A DNA stretch of 18,333 nucleotides from CAXMNX01 sp051009475 (GCA_051009475.1 JBPCWO010000059.1:1-18333); one strand, 5' to 3'; counted from the stretch's first letter, positions 7,627-15,717 are shown. The notes: a model not told the origin generated them from the sequence alone. Numbers and translations: made by a program.

Positions 7627-7631
7627 AGGAG
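7627..7631 (+). promoter_or_regulatory. Shine-Dalgarno AGGAG without a standard start codon downstream
   Basis: A textbook AGGAG is followed 8-9 bases later by ATT (7640, in frame with phoR) and TTG (7641, out of frame and stopping after five codons at 7656-7658). The next in-frame TTG for phoR is at 7655, where that short frame ends. The element bears on where PhoR translation begins. Confidence 0.4.
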
Positions 7632-7654
7632 CAGTTTAGATTGAGAAACAGCGG

Positions 7655-8818
7655 TTGAAAATACCTTTTAAGGCGAAATCGCAAAAAATTACTCGCCTAA
7701 TTGCGTACATAATAAAGCGATGTCTTTACAAATTGTTGCCGGACTTGAACAACCGAAACAGTTGGCCGGAGATTAGTCATTTGATCAAAGATTTACTTGA
7801 GGCTTCGCCGTTTCCGGCCATCGTCGTCTCTCCGGACGAGCGCATCGAGGCGTTGAATGCGGCAGCGGCGCATTTGCTTGGGTCTGGGTCCGTTGGTCGC
7901 CACTATATCGCGATCATTCGTCAGCCAGCGCTTTTGGATGCGATCGAGACATCGTTGCGGTCTGGTGAACGTAAATCTGCGAGATACCTTTCGACCGAGG
8001 CGCAAAAGGACATGACCTGGAACGCGCACGTGGCGCCAATCGCGGATATGGGTTCGGTCCTTGTCACTTTTGAAGATAAAACGGCGACGGAAGAGGCTAA
8101 TGAGATGCGCCGAAATTTCGTTGCCAACGTCAGCCACGAATTGCGAACGCCACTGACGGCGCTGCTGGGATTCATCGAAACGTTGAAAGGCGCTGCTCGC
8201 GACGATCCGGACGCGCGCAAGCGATTTCTAGGGATCATGGAGCGCGAGGCGTCACGCATGAACCGTCTTGTACGCGATTTGCTGTCGCTTAATCGAGTTG
8301 AATCCGAAGAACGCGTTCGCCCGAACGAGAAAGTGGATCTGGCCGCACAGGTGCAGTCGGTCGCGAACACACTTTCACCTTTGGCCGACGAAAACGAAGT
8401 AGCTTTGATGATAAAGAATACGTCGAGTCCGGCTTTCGTATCTGGTGACGCAGATCAACTCGCACAGGTCATAACCAACTTGACAGAGAATGCTATAAAA
8501 TATTCGGGAGCCGGCAAAGAAGTAGCGATTTCAATTGACACGACAGAACACCACGACGTTATTCGTGGGCCGGCTGTGATTCTGAGAATTGCCGACACCG
8601 GAGATGGAATCGATCCAATTCATATTCCTCGACTAACCGAGAGATTCTATCGAATTGACAGCCACAGATCACGCGAACTTGGGGGCACAGGACTTGGATT
8701 GGCGATTGTGAAGCACATCGTCGGCCGACACAGGGGCAGACTTCGAATTGAAAGCGAATTAGGCCAAGGATCGAAATTTTCGGTCATTTTGCCAAAGTAT
8801 CAGGCATCTCGGTCTTAA
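7655..8818 (+). CDS. phoR: Phosphate regulon sensor histidine kinase PhoR
   Basis: A protein of up to 387 residues. A PAS domain occupies about 45-140 (ASPFPAIVVSPDERIEALNAAA). HisKA has the phospho-accepting His161 in NVSHELRTPLTALLGF. The catalytic domain has an N box (NLTENAIKYS, Asn279), G1 (DTGDGI, 314-319) and G2 (GGTGLGLAIV, 343-352). It should autophosphorylate and pass phosphate to PhoB under phosphate limitation, sensing the transporter through PhoU. No clear membrane helix is visible, so it may be cytosolic or peripherally bound. The start is uncertain: TTG 7655 is the first standard start in the frame; ATT 7640 has the best Shine-Dalgarno; TTG 7781 follows GGAG by 9 bases and would give a 345-residue protein beginning at the PAS domain. 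The N-terminal 42 residues are basic. It precedes the pst operon by 166 bp, with phoB at the far end. Confidence 0.9.
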   Translation: MKIPFKAKSQKITRLIAYIIKRCLYKLLPDLNNRNSWPEISHLIKDLLEASPFPAIVVSPDERIEALNAAAAHLLGSGSVGRHYIAIIRQPALLDAIETSLRSGERKSARYLSTEAQKDMTWNAHVAPIADMGSVLVTFEDKTATEEANEMRRNFVANVSHELRTPLTALLGFIETLKGAARDDPDARKRFLGIMEREASRMNRLVRDLLSLNRVESEERVRPNEKVDLAAQVQSVANTLSPLADENEVALMIKNTSSPAFVSGDADQLAQVITNLTENAIKYSGAGKEVAISIDTTEHHDVIRGPAVILRIADTGDGIDPIHIPRLTERFYRIDSHRSRELGGTGLGLAIVKHIVGRHRGRLRIESELGQGSKFSVILPKYQASRS

Positions 8819-8873
8819 ATACGATTGAACAGTAGAGGATGTTGCGCTGATTCTTCAGCCTTGAAAAAACGCC

Positions 8874-8906
8874 GTGTCATAAAACTGTTACCAAACTTTC
8901 ACAAAA
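8874..8906 (+). promoter_or_regulatory. Pho box (three 11-bp PhoB-binding repeats) before pstS
   Basis: Three consecutive 11-bp direct repeats, GTGTCATAAAA, CTGTTACCAAA and CTTTCACAAAA, match the Pho box half-site consensus CTGTCAT followed by an A/T-rich 4 bp. They lie 78 bases upstream of the pstS start and end the phoR-pstS gap's only AT-rich part. A PhoB-dependent promoter here would take the place of a -35 element. A convincing -10 could not be fixed. Confidence 0.85.
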
Positions 8907-8984
8907 GGATTGCGACACAAGTTTAGGTGCGAGGCGCGGGCATCGGGATTTCCCTGCGCTAAGAAACCGACCTAGGAGCAATCT

Positions 8985-9971
8985 ATGTCTTTCGTGAAAT
9001 TGACCGCCTCTGTTCTTGCGATCACCACAGTTGCTGCGACTGCTGTCGCCGCACGTGACCAGATCCGTATTGTCGGATCATCTACAGTGTTTCCTTTCTC
9101 GACCGCCGTAGCTGAGCAATTCGGCAGGACCACCGATTTCCATACCCCAGTCGTCGAATCAACCGGTTCGGGCGGCGGGCTGAAACTGTTTTGCGCCGGC
9201 GTCGGCACCGAGCATCCTGACATCACGAACGCTTCGCGCCGCATGAAGTCGAAAGAGTTCCAACTTTGCGCTGAAAATGGCGTCACCGAGATCACCGAAG
9301 CTGTCGTTGGCTTTGATGGCATCGTGGTCGCTAATGCGAAATCGGGACCGAACTTTGCCATCACCCGTGAGCAATTGGTCATTGCGTTGGCCGAGAATGG
9401 ACCCAGGCCGATGACCTGGGACGCTGTGGATCCTTCTCTGCCAGCCATCAAGATCGAGGTGTTGGGCCCGCCGCCATCGTCGGGTACGCGCGACGCGTTC
9501 GAAGAGCTTGTAATGGAATATGGATGCAACAGCACCGAACTGGTCGATTGTGAGGGTGTTTCCGTTCGCTCTGATGGAATTTGGATTGACGCTGGCGAAA
9601 ACGACAACCTGATCGTATCGAAACTGGAAGCCAACCCGAACGCGCTTGGCGTATTCGGCTTCTCGTTCCTTGATCAGAATTCTGACGCAATCAAAGGTTC
9701 GGATGTCGATGGAGTTGAACCGACTTTTGAGAATATCGCGTCGGGCGATTATGCCGTGTCACGCTCGCTGTACTTCTACATCAAGAATTCTCATGTTGGC
9801 GTGGTGCCAGGTATCGCCGAATACGCAGCTGAGTTTATGTCTGAAGATGCAGCCGGCGATGAGGGTTATCTGGTCGACAAAGGATTGATCCCACTTTCCG
9901 CTGATAGCTTCATGAAGGTTTCGACATCGGTCAAGGAACTCGCGCCAATGTCCGGTATCGAATGGAATTGA
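8985..9971 (+). CDS. pstS: Phosphate ABC transporter periplasmic binding protein PstS
   Basis: A 328-residue secreted protein that captures inorganic phosphate in the periplasm for PstCAB. A Sec signal peptide is clear: Lys5, a hydrophobic core LTASVLAITTVAATAVA, and cleavage after about residue 22-23 (AVA-ARD). The mature protein starts with the phosphate-binding IRIVGSSTVFPFSTAVAEQF loop. TGSGGG and PPPSSGTRDAFEELV follow, both typical phosphate-contact segments. GVFGFSFLDQN and YAVSRSLYFYIKN form the second lobe. ATG 8985 is preceded by AGGAGCAATCT. Control by PhoB is inferred from the Pho box upstream. A small GC hairpin between pstS and pstC could let the pstS message accumulate above the rest of the operon. 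Confidence 0.96.
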   Translation: MSFVKLTASVLAITTVAATAVAARDQIRIVGSSTVFPFSTAVAEQFGRTTDFHTPVVESTGSGGGLKLFCAGVGTEHPDITNASRRMKSKEFQLCAENGVTEITEAVVGFDGIVVANAKSGPNFAITREQLVIALAENGPRPMTWDAVDPSLPAIKIEVLGPPPSSGTRDAFEELVMEYGCNSTELVDCEGVSVRSDGIWIDAGENDNLIVSKLEANPNALGVFGFSFLDQNSDAIKGSDVDGVEPTFENIASGDYAVSRSLYFYIKNSHVGVVPGIAEYAAEFMSEDAAGDEGYLVDKGLIPLSADSFMKVSTSVKELAPMSGIEWN

Positions 9972-9992
9972 TCAAAGAAATCAAGCGAACCG

Positions 9993-10005
9993 GGCAGTCA
10001 CTGCC
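9993..10005 (+). repeat. Small hairpin between pstS and pstC
   Basis: GGCAG-TCA-CTGCC forms a 5-bp stem in the 66-bp pstS-pstC gap. Such intercistronic stems often protect the upstream message, which would fit the higher need for the binding protein. There is no T tract, so it is not a classic terminator. The stem is short, so chance is possible. Confidence 0.35.
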
Positions 10006-10037
10006 TAGGTCGACACGCAGGCTGACGAGCCAGTGAA

Positions 10038-11414
10038 ATGACTGCAATATTATTTGCCTTTGTGTGTTTCGCCGCCTTGGCAGCATATATTATCTCGCAA
10101 GGTAGAGCGCGTGCGGTTGCCGGAGGCGACATCGCAACACTGCATTCGCGACCCAGTTATCATGGTGCCTATAGTTTTCTTTGGGTGTTGTTGGCCGGTT
10201 TCGGGTTTTTGCTTCTTTTAACTATAATTCCCAATGCATTGATAAACAAAGCACTAATGGGTCAGATTGCCGCTGCGCTTCCCGATGAACCCAAGATCGC
10301 CCATGAACTTGTTTTGTCAGACGCCCAAGCCATTGCACAGGGTGCCATCGCTTCCAAAACCGACGACCTGCGCCTTTTGATTGCGGCCGACTACTCTCGT
10401 CTTGAGGGCATCTGGGGTTGGACGCGAGCAATACTGGTTGTCGTCGCTGTCCTGGCAGCAGCGGTTCTGACGGGTCGTGCTGTTCGTGTTCAGGGACGGG
10501 CAAGGAACCGGACCGAGCAAATCGTTCGCGTTTTTTTGGCAACAATGGCCACGATCGCAATTCTGACCACAGTCGGCATTGTGATGTCGCTGATTTTTGA
10601 GACTTTGAACTTTTTCGAGAAAATCGATTGGCGCATCGACAAATTCTTGTTTGGAACCACATGGTCACCTCTATCCGGCGTACATGCCGGAGAGATGGAC
10701 CCCGACAAGGTGGGTGCTATCCCATTGTTTGCCGGCACCTTGATGATCACCTTCATAGCGATGCTGGTAGCGGTACCCATTGGTATTTTGGCGGCCATCT
10801 ATCTGTCGGATTTCGCATCAGCACGAACACGATCGATTGCAAAGCCGATGCTGGAAATCCTCGCCGGTATTCCCACGGTCGTTTACGGGTTCTTTGCTGC
10901 AATCACCGTTGCACCACTCTTTCGTGGAACCGGTGAAGCTATCGGATTGTCCGTGGCGAGCGAGTCGGCGCTGGTGGCGGGCGTCGTGATGGGAATTATG
11001 ATCATTCCATTTATCTCGTCGCTTAGCGATGACGTGATAAACGCGGTGCCACAGTCACTGCGCGACGGTTCTTACGGATTGGGCGCCACAAAAGCGGAGA
11101 CTATGCGGCAGGTTATACTGCCCGCGGCCCTTCCCGGTATAGTATCGGCTGTACTTCTGGGTTTCAGCCGTGCTGTTGGTGAAACCATGATCGTGGTGAT
11201 GGCCGCGGGGCAGGGTGCAAATCTGACCGCTAATCCTCTTGAGGCCGTCACAACCGTCACCGTGCAAATCGTCATGCTCATAACCGGCGACACCGAAGCG
11301 GAAACCGCCGCAGGCCCGGCATTTACGCTCGGCTTTACGCTTTTCTGCGTGACGCTTTTGATGAACGTCGCGGCGCAGCGTCTGGTGCGCCGTTATCGAG
11401 AAGCTTACGAGTAA
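10038..11414 (+). CDS. pstC: Phosphate ABC transporter permease PstC (extended form)
   Basis: A 458-residue inner-membrane permease. The C-terminal binding-protein-dependent transport domain (about 228-450) has multiple helices and the cytoplasmic coupling motif DGSYGLGATKAETMRQ followed by PAALPG (343-366), which contacts PstB. The N-terminal 190 residues hold extra helices near 1-21, 46-68, 129-148 and 163-187, plus a polar loop (about 70-125). This corresponds to the DUF3708-type extension of proteobacterial PstC and makes it longer than the roughly 320-residue E. coli protein. Function of the extension is unknown. No strong Shine-Dalgarno is seen before ATG 10038. The stop is 12 bases from the pstA start, within the pstA ribosome-binding site. 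Confidence 0.95.
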   Translation: MTAILFAFVCFAALAAYIISQGRARAVAGGDIATLHSRPSYHGAYSFLWVLLAGFGFLLLLTIIPNALINKALMGQIAAALPDEPKIAHELVLSDAQAIAQGAIASKTDDLRLLIAADYSRLEGIWGWTRAILVVVAVLAAAVLTGRAVRVQGRARNRTEQIVRVFLATMATIAILTTVGIVMSLIFETLNFFEKIDWRIDKFLFGTTWSPLSGVHAGEMDPDKVGAIPLFAGTLMITFIAMLVAVPIGILAAIYLSDFASARTRSIAKPMLEILAGIPTVVYGFFAAITVAPLFRGTGEAIGLSVASESALVAGVVMGIMIIPFISSLSDDVINAVPQSLRDGSYGLGATKAETMRQVILPAALPGIVSAVLLGFSRAVGETMIVVMAAGQGANLTANPLEAVTTVTVQIVMLITGDTEAETAAGPAFTLGFTLFCVTLLMNVAAQRLVRRYREAYE

Positions 11415-11426
11415 GGAGCGCAGAGC

Positions 11427-13208
11427 ATGACAGACGCCACCCCAAAAGCTCACGTTCGCTCTCTCTTAGGAAAACGCGACTCGGTGTTGCGCAAGCGACG
11501 AAGCGTGGAAAGCCGTCTCAAAGCCTACGGCATTACAGCAATTATGGTCGCCGGCCTGGCACTTTTCTGGCTAATGGGTTCGGTGGTTTTCCAGGCGTCG
11601 GGTGCAGTGACGGAATCTTACGTAACTCTTCCGGTAGAACTAGATGCCGAGCGTATCGACCCCGAGGGCACCGGAGATCCCAAAACGATCCTACGCGGCA
11701 AATTCGGTGCACTGACCAAAGAAGCTTTGAGAGTGCAATTTCCAACAATCACCGCACGTCGCGAAAAACGAGAACTCTACGACGTGGTTTCGGTGGGCGC
11801 CGCGTTCGAGCTTGCGGAAATGGCATCGGCCAATCCTGATTTGGTGGGTCAAACCATCGATTTCCGCTTTCTGGCGTCTGACGTCACAGATCTCTATTTG
11901 AAGGGTGATTTTGGCAATCTCGAACCCTTGGAAGTTCGTGGCCTGCTTTCAATAGTCATCAACGAAGATGAAGCGACAATTTTGTCGTCGGAAAGTGATT
12001 TCGCTGGTGCGATGACTGAGGTCAGAAACCTCCTGCTGGACGATGCCAAGCGCCTGCGACTTCAGGCGGCAAGACAAAACAACGCAGTGCGCGTCTTCCG
12101 GCTTCGCGCTGAGAATGCCACCGACGATGCCGCACGCCAATCTGCGCAGGATCAAATGACAAGCGCTGCAACGCGTCGCGACCAATTGCTGGCTGATGCC
12201 GAAGCGTTGGAAACGAGGGCGCGATCCGCCACTGGCCGCGAAGAACTCGACGAGGACAATCGATCGATCTTCGTCCGTGCTGGCGGCGGTTGGTTGAAGA
12301 TTACCGAGATTGACGCCGGCTTCGCTAAGGCGAGAGTTTTAATTCCGCCAACTGGCAATTTGGAGAGTTTGAGCGACTGGACGCTGACTATGAGCGACCT
12401 TCCTGAATCTTCGCGTAAGGTTTCGGATGTCCAAATTGTTGCCATTGAGGAACTGAAATCGATAGACGCGGTCGATAGCGTGTTCAACTGGCGTTTCTTC
12501 AGTTCTGGCGACAGCCGCGAGCCGGAACTGGCCGGAATATGGGGCGCAGTCGTCGGATCATTCTGGACGATGCTAGTGACGTTTTTCCTGGCATTCCCAA
12601 TTGGTGTTGCCGCGGCGATCTATTTAGAAGAATTCGCGCCCCGAAATCGATTCACGGATCTGATCGAAGTCAACATCAACAATCTGGCGGCTGTGCCGTC
12701 TATCATCTTCGGTTTGCTGGGCTTGTCTGTATTCCTCGGCGTTTTTGGTGTGCCGCGGTCTGCACCGATTGCCGGTGGTATTGTGCTTGCGCTAATGACT
12801 CTGCCGACAATCATCATAGCCGCCCGTGCCGCAATAAAGGCAGTGCCACCGTCTATCCGCGAAGCGGCGCTGGGGGTAGGGGCGTCAAATACGCAGGCGT
12901 CGTTCCACCACGTTCTTCCACTGGCAATGCCTGGCATCCTTACCGGAACAATTATCGGCATGGCTCAGGCGCTTGGCGAGACCGCACCACTAATTATGAT
13001 TGGAATGGTTGCTTTCATTGTCGACATACCAGGCGGTGTCACTGATAGCGCCAGTGTGTTGCCTGTACAGGTATTCCGCTGGTCGGATTTTCCCGAGCGC
13101 GCGTTCGAAGCAAAGACGGGTGCAGCGATCTGTGTATTGATGGTTTTTCTGATTTTGATGAATGCCGTTGCGATTGTCCTTCGGCGCCGTTTCGAGCGAC
13201 GTTGGTAA
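11427..13208 (+). CDS. pstA: Phosphate ABC transporter permease PstA (extended form)
   Basis: A 593-residue permease, about twice the length of E. coli PstA. After a basic N terminus there is one membrane helix (about 35-56). A large soluble region follows (about 60-365, DUF3333-type), presumably periplasmic from the topology. It includes an alanine/arginine/glutamate-rich helical stretch at about 205-275 that looks like a coiled coil. The transport domain occupies about 370-590, with the coupling motif EAALGVGASNTQASFHHVLP (479-498) and conserved LPLAMPGI and GETAPLI segments. AAGGAG sits 8 bases before ATG 11427, overlapping the pstC stop. The long domain is known in alphaproteobacteria, and its role has not been assigned from the sequence. 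It pairs with PstC to form the channel driven by PstB. Confidence 0.95.
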   Translation: MTDATPKAHVRSLLGKRDSVLRKRRSVESRLKAYGITAIMVAGLALFWLMGSVVFQASGAVTESYVTLPVELDAERIDPEGTGDPKTILRGKFGALTKEALRVQFPTITARREKRELYDVVSVGAAFELAEMASANPDLVGQTIDFRFLASDVTDLYLKGDFGNLEPLEVRGLLSIVINEDEATILSSESDFAGAMTEVRNLLLDDAKRLRLQAARQNNAVRVFRLRAENATDDAARQSAQDQMTSAATRRDQLLADAEALETRARSATGREELDEDNRSIFVRAGGGWLKITEIDAGFAKARVLIPPTGNLESLSDWTLTMSDLPESSRKVSDVQIVAIEELKSIDAVDSVFNWRFFSSGDSREPELAGIWGAVVGSFWTMLVTFFLAFPIGVAAAIYLEEFAPRNRFTDLIEVNINNLAAVPSIIFGLLGLSVFLGVFGVPRSAPIAGGIVLALMTLPTIIIAARAAIKAVPPSIREAALGVGASNTQASFHHVLPLAMPGILTGTIIGMAQALGETAPLIMIGMVAFIVDIPGGVTDSASVLPVQVFRWSDFPERAFEAKTGAAICVLMVFLILMNAVAIVLRRRFERRW

Positions 13209-13222
13209 AAGGACCACACCCA

Positions 13223-14020
13223 ATGTATGACGTTGAACCTCACAACAAGACGCTTGGCATGGACGATATCAAATTCGCGGCGAGTAACGTTAACGTCTAT
13301 TACGGCGACAACCACGCCATCAAAGATGTCAGCGTGGAAATCGAAGACAAGACGGTAACCGCGCTCATCGGCCCGTCGGGCTGCGGCAAATCGACATTCC
13401 TGCGCTGCCTCAACCGGATGAATGATACGATCCCGATTGCCAGGATCGAAGGCGACATTCGTCTTGACGGTGAGGATATCTACGACTCGCGCGTCGACCC
13501 GGTTCAACTGCGTGCCAAAGTTGGCATGGTTTTTCAGAAACCGAACCCGTTTCCAAAGAGCATTTATGACAACGTTGCTTATGGCCCGCGCATCCACGGA
13601 CTTGCGAGGAACAAGCCGGAACTTGATGAGATCGTTGAAAAATCCTTGCGTCGTGCCGCGCTGTGGGAAGAAGCCAAGGATAGATTGCATGAACCGGGAA
13701 CCGGACTGTCGGGCGGCCAGCAACAACGGCTTTGCATTGCGCGTGCCATCGCCACCGAACCGGAAGTTCTTTTGATGGACGAGCCCTGTTCGGCGCTGGA
13801 TCCAATCGCGACGGCACAAATCGAAGAGTTGATGGACGAATTGCGCAAGAACTACTCGGTGGTAATCGTCACCCATTCAATGCAGCAGGCCGCCCGCGTT
13901 AGCCAGAAAACCGCGTTCTTCCACCTTGGTGATCTTGTGGAGTTTGGTGAGACAGGGACGATATTCACCACGCCCGAAGACAGTCGAACGGAAAGCTACA
14001 TCACCGGGCGGATCGGGTAG
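13223..14020 (+). CDS. pstB: Phosphate ABC transporter ATPase PstB
   Basis: A 265-residue cytosolic ATPase that drives phosphate import through PstCA. Walker A is GPSGCGKST (50-58), the Q-loop lies at MVFQKPNPFPKS (102-113), the signature is LSGGQQQR (162-169), Walker B is LLMDEP (183-188), the D-loop is SALD (190-193) and the H-loop is His218 in VTHSM. QKPNPFPKSI is typical of the PstB subfamily and separates it from other ABC ATPases. ATG 13223 is preceded by AAAAGGA at about 9 bases. A TTG at 13202 would overlap pstA and adds only an unrelated seven residues. Length and motifs are complete. Confidence 0.97.
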   Translation: MYDVEPHNKTLGMDDIKFAASNVNVYYGDNHAIKDVSVEIEDKTVTALIGPSGCGKSTFLRCLNRMNDTIPIARIEGDIRLDGEDIYDSRVDPVQLRAKVGMVFQKPNPFPKSIYDNVAYGPRIHGLARNKPELDEIVEKSLRRAALWEEAKDRLHEPGTGLSGGQQQRLCIARAIATEPEVLLMDEPCSALDPIATAQIEELMDELRKNYSVVIVTHSMQQAARVSQKTAFFHLGDLVEFGETGTIFTTPEDSRTESYITGRIG

Positions 14021-14034
14021 AGGAAATCGCAGAC

Positions 14035-14745
14035 ATGAACGAACAGCACATAGCCTCGGCATTTGATCGCGACCTCGAAGCAATCCAGGCCGTCCTGATG
14101 AAAATGGGCGGCATGGTTGAGGCCGGCATTCTGGACAGTGCCAAGTCGCTTGAGGACCGTGACATTGAGCTTGCCGAAAAAGTCCGCCGAAACGACAAGG
14201 CGATTGATGCGCTGGAAGAGCAGGTGAATGAAGAGGCTGCTTTGGTCATTGCGCTTCGTGCGCCGACAGCGGGGGATCTGCGAACCGTATTGACGGTGAT
14301 CAAGATCAGCGCAAACCTCGAACGTTGCGGCGATTATGCCAAGAACCTAGCCAAACGCACATCGGTCCTGGCGGAAACTCCCGCGATTGGGGGCACAACG
14401 GCATCGATACGGCGAATGTCGCGGGAGGTGCAACTGATGCTGAAGGATGCGCTGGATGCCTATGTCCACCGAGATGATGAACTTGCAATGCAGGTGATCC
14501 TGCGCGACGAGGATGTAGACCAGATGTACACTGCGTTATTTCGCGAGTTACTGACTCATATGATGGAAGACCCGCGCAATATAACGCCCTGTATGCACTT
14601 GCATTTTATTGCCAAAAATATCGAACGTATGGGCGATCACGTCACGTCGATAGCCGAGCAGGTGGTATATCTGGTGACCGGTCATATGCCGGAAGATGCG
14701 AGACCAAAAAGCGATAAGACTTCGCTGATGACTGGAAACGGATAG
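14035..14745 (+). CDS. phoU: Phosphate signalling complex protein PhoU
   Basis: A 236-residue all-helical protein made of two PhoU three-helix repeats. The first contains MGGMVEAGILDSAKSLEDRD and RAPTAGDLRTVLTVIKISANLERCGDYA in two parts. The second contains ITPCMHLHFIAKNIERMGDHVT with EQVVYLVTG. The acidic and metal-binding E-x-x-x-D patterns (ERCGDYA, ERMGDH) are intact in both halves. PhoU links the PstSCAB transporter to PhoR and keeps the Pho response off when phosphate is ample. ATG 14035 is preceded by GAGGAAA at about 9 bases. It lies 14 bases after pstB and 3 bases before phoB, so all three are surely co-transcribed. Confidence 0.96.
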   Translation: MNEQHIASAFDRDLEAIQAVLMKMGGMVEAGILDSAKSLEDRDIELAEKVRRNDKAIDALEEQVNEEAALVIALRAPTAGDLRTVLTVIKISANLERCGDYAKNLAKRTSVLAETPAIGGTTASIRRMSREVQLMLKDALDAYVHRDDELAMQVILRDEDVDQMYTALFRELLTHMMEDPRNITPCMHLHFIAKNIERMGDHVTSIAEQVVYLVTGHMPEDARPKSDKTSLMTGNG

Positions 14746-14748
14746 GCA

Positions 14749-15438
14749 ATGTCCGCCAATTCGCCAAATGTCTTGGTGGTCGAGGATGAAACGGCTCAGC
14801 TAGAGGTTTTGACCTATAATCTAGAAGCAGAAGGCTTTCGCGTGTCAAAGGCTGAAAGCGGCGACGAAGCATTGCTATTGGTCGCAGAGATTCAGCCAGA
14901 CCTCATACTGTTGGATTGGATGCTTCCTGGCGTGTCGGGAATTGAGATTTGTCGGCGTTTGAAAGCAAATGCCGAAACCCGAAATATCCCGGTGATTATG
15001 TTAAGCGCGCGCAGCGAGGAGTTTGATAGAGTACGAGGCCTTGATACGGGCGCCGACGATTACATCGTGAAACCGTATTCTGTGGCCGAGCTTGTTGCGC
15101 GAGTGAAAACCCAATTGCGTCGGACGCGTCCCTCGACAGTCGGTGAACGCCTTGTAGCTGATGATATTACTCTTGATCCTGACACGTACCGCGTGACGCG
15201 CGGTGGCATGCCGGTGAAGCTTGGACCGATCGAATTCCGGTTGCTGTCGACATTTATGGAAAAGACTGGTCGCGTTTGGAGCCGTGAGCGGCTGCTGGAT
15301 CGGGTTTGGGGCCGCGACGTCTACATTGATACACGTACAGTGGACGTACATGTCGGCAGATTACGCAAGGCATTGTGTCGCAACGGCGGGGCAGATCCAA
15401 TCAGAACCGTGCGCGGCGTTGGTTATGCGTTTGGATGA
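14749..15438 (+). CDS. phoB: Phosphate regulon response regulator PhoB
   Basis: A 229-residue OmpR/PhoB-type transcription factor. The receiver domain (1-120) has the acidic pocket EDE (12-14), the phospho-acceptor Asp56 in LILLDWMLPG, Ser86 in MLSARS and Lys108 in IVKPYS. The winged-helix DNA-binding domain (about 130-229) includes LGPIEFRLLSTFMEKTGRV, the RERLLDRVWG segment and the recognition helix DTRTVDVHVGRLRKAL. Once phosphorylated by PhoR it would bind the Pho box at 8874-8906 and activate its own operon, giving positive feedback. The gene is last in the operon, 3 bases after phoU. The far separation of phoB from phoR by the whole pst operon is a known alphaproteobacterial order. Confidence 0.97.
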   Translation: MSANSPNVLVVEDETAQLEVLTYNLEAEGFRVSKAESGDEALLLVAEIQPDLILLDWMLPGVSGIEICRRLKANAETRNIPVIMLSARSEEFDRVRGLDTGADDYIVKPYSVAELVARVKTQLRRTRPSTVGERLVADDITLDPDTYRVTRGGMPVKLGPIEFRLLSTFMEKTGRVWSRERLLDRVWGRDVYIDTRTVDVHVGRLRKALCRNGGADPIRTVRGVGYAFG

Positions 15439-15454
15439 TTACATGCAAAAGGCC

Positions 15455-15470
15455 CATAATCAGTATTATG
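15455..15470. repeat. AT-rich inverted repeat after phoB
   Basis: CATAAT-CAGT-ATTATG is a perfect 6-bp-arm dyad 17 bases after the phoB stop, at the stop codon of the opposing minus-strand frame. It is followed by TTAAATTAAT. As a hairpin it is weak, so it is a poor terminator. A protein-binding site is an alternative. Confidence 0.3.
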
Positions 15471-15717
15471 TTAAATTAATCCAAACCGGGTGTTGTTCGT
15501 AATAGCGAATATATTTCAGAGCTTTACCGCTGTATGTGAATGAAACGCTTGACCCAGGCGTATATGGTTCCTGATTTTCCCTGATCGAGGTGTTCGCCAT
15601 TGGGTCCCAAAATTCACTGATGTGAGTCCAGTCATTGTATTCGCTACCCCTTGCTTGATAAGCACGCAATACGGTTGGGGGTTCCGCAGTATCGCCGGAG
15701 TGAGGAATAAAAGCATG
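15466..15717 (-). pseudogene. Unassigned coding-like frame, possible gene remnant or small gene
   Basis: The minus-strand frame is open for 83 codons from 15717 to the TAA at 15466-15468, just beyond the aroQ start. I do not recognise it. The translation is unusually protein-like, with balanced composition, no runs and aromatic clusters: DWTHISEFWDPMANTS, then VSFTYSGKALKYIRYYE and HPVW. The only ATG is at 15600 (43 residues), with a weak upstream purine tract. A TTG at 15669 gives 67 residues. A stop lies immediately upstream of 15717. Two readings are possible: the 3' part of a former gene whose 5' end was lost when aroQ was placed here, or a real small protein. It is not a shadow of a plus-strand gene, because no gene occupies the other strand here. 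Confidence 0.4.

Noticed and set aside
8972..9634. A 220-codon minus-strand frame opposite pstS
   Set aside because: It is serine/threonine-rich shadow coding antisense to a clear PstS with signal peptide.
10222..10668. A 148-codon minus-strand frame opposite pstC
   Set aside because: It is arginine/glutamine/serine-rich and antisense to membrane helices of PstC, with no family resemblance.
12965..13876. A 303-codon minus-strand frame across pstA and pstB
   Set aside because: It is antisense to two well-supported transporter genes with complete motifs. Long shadow frames are expected in this codon usage.
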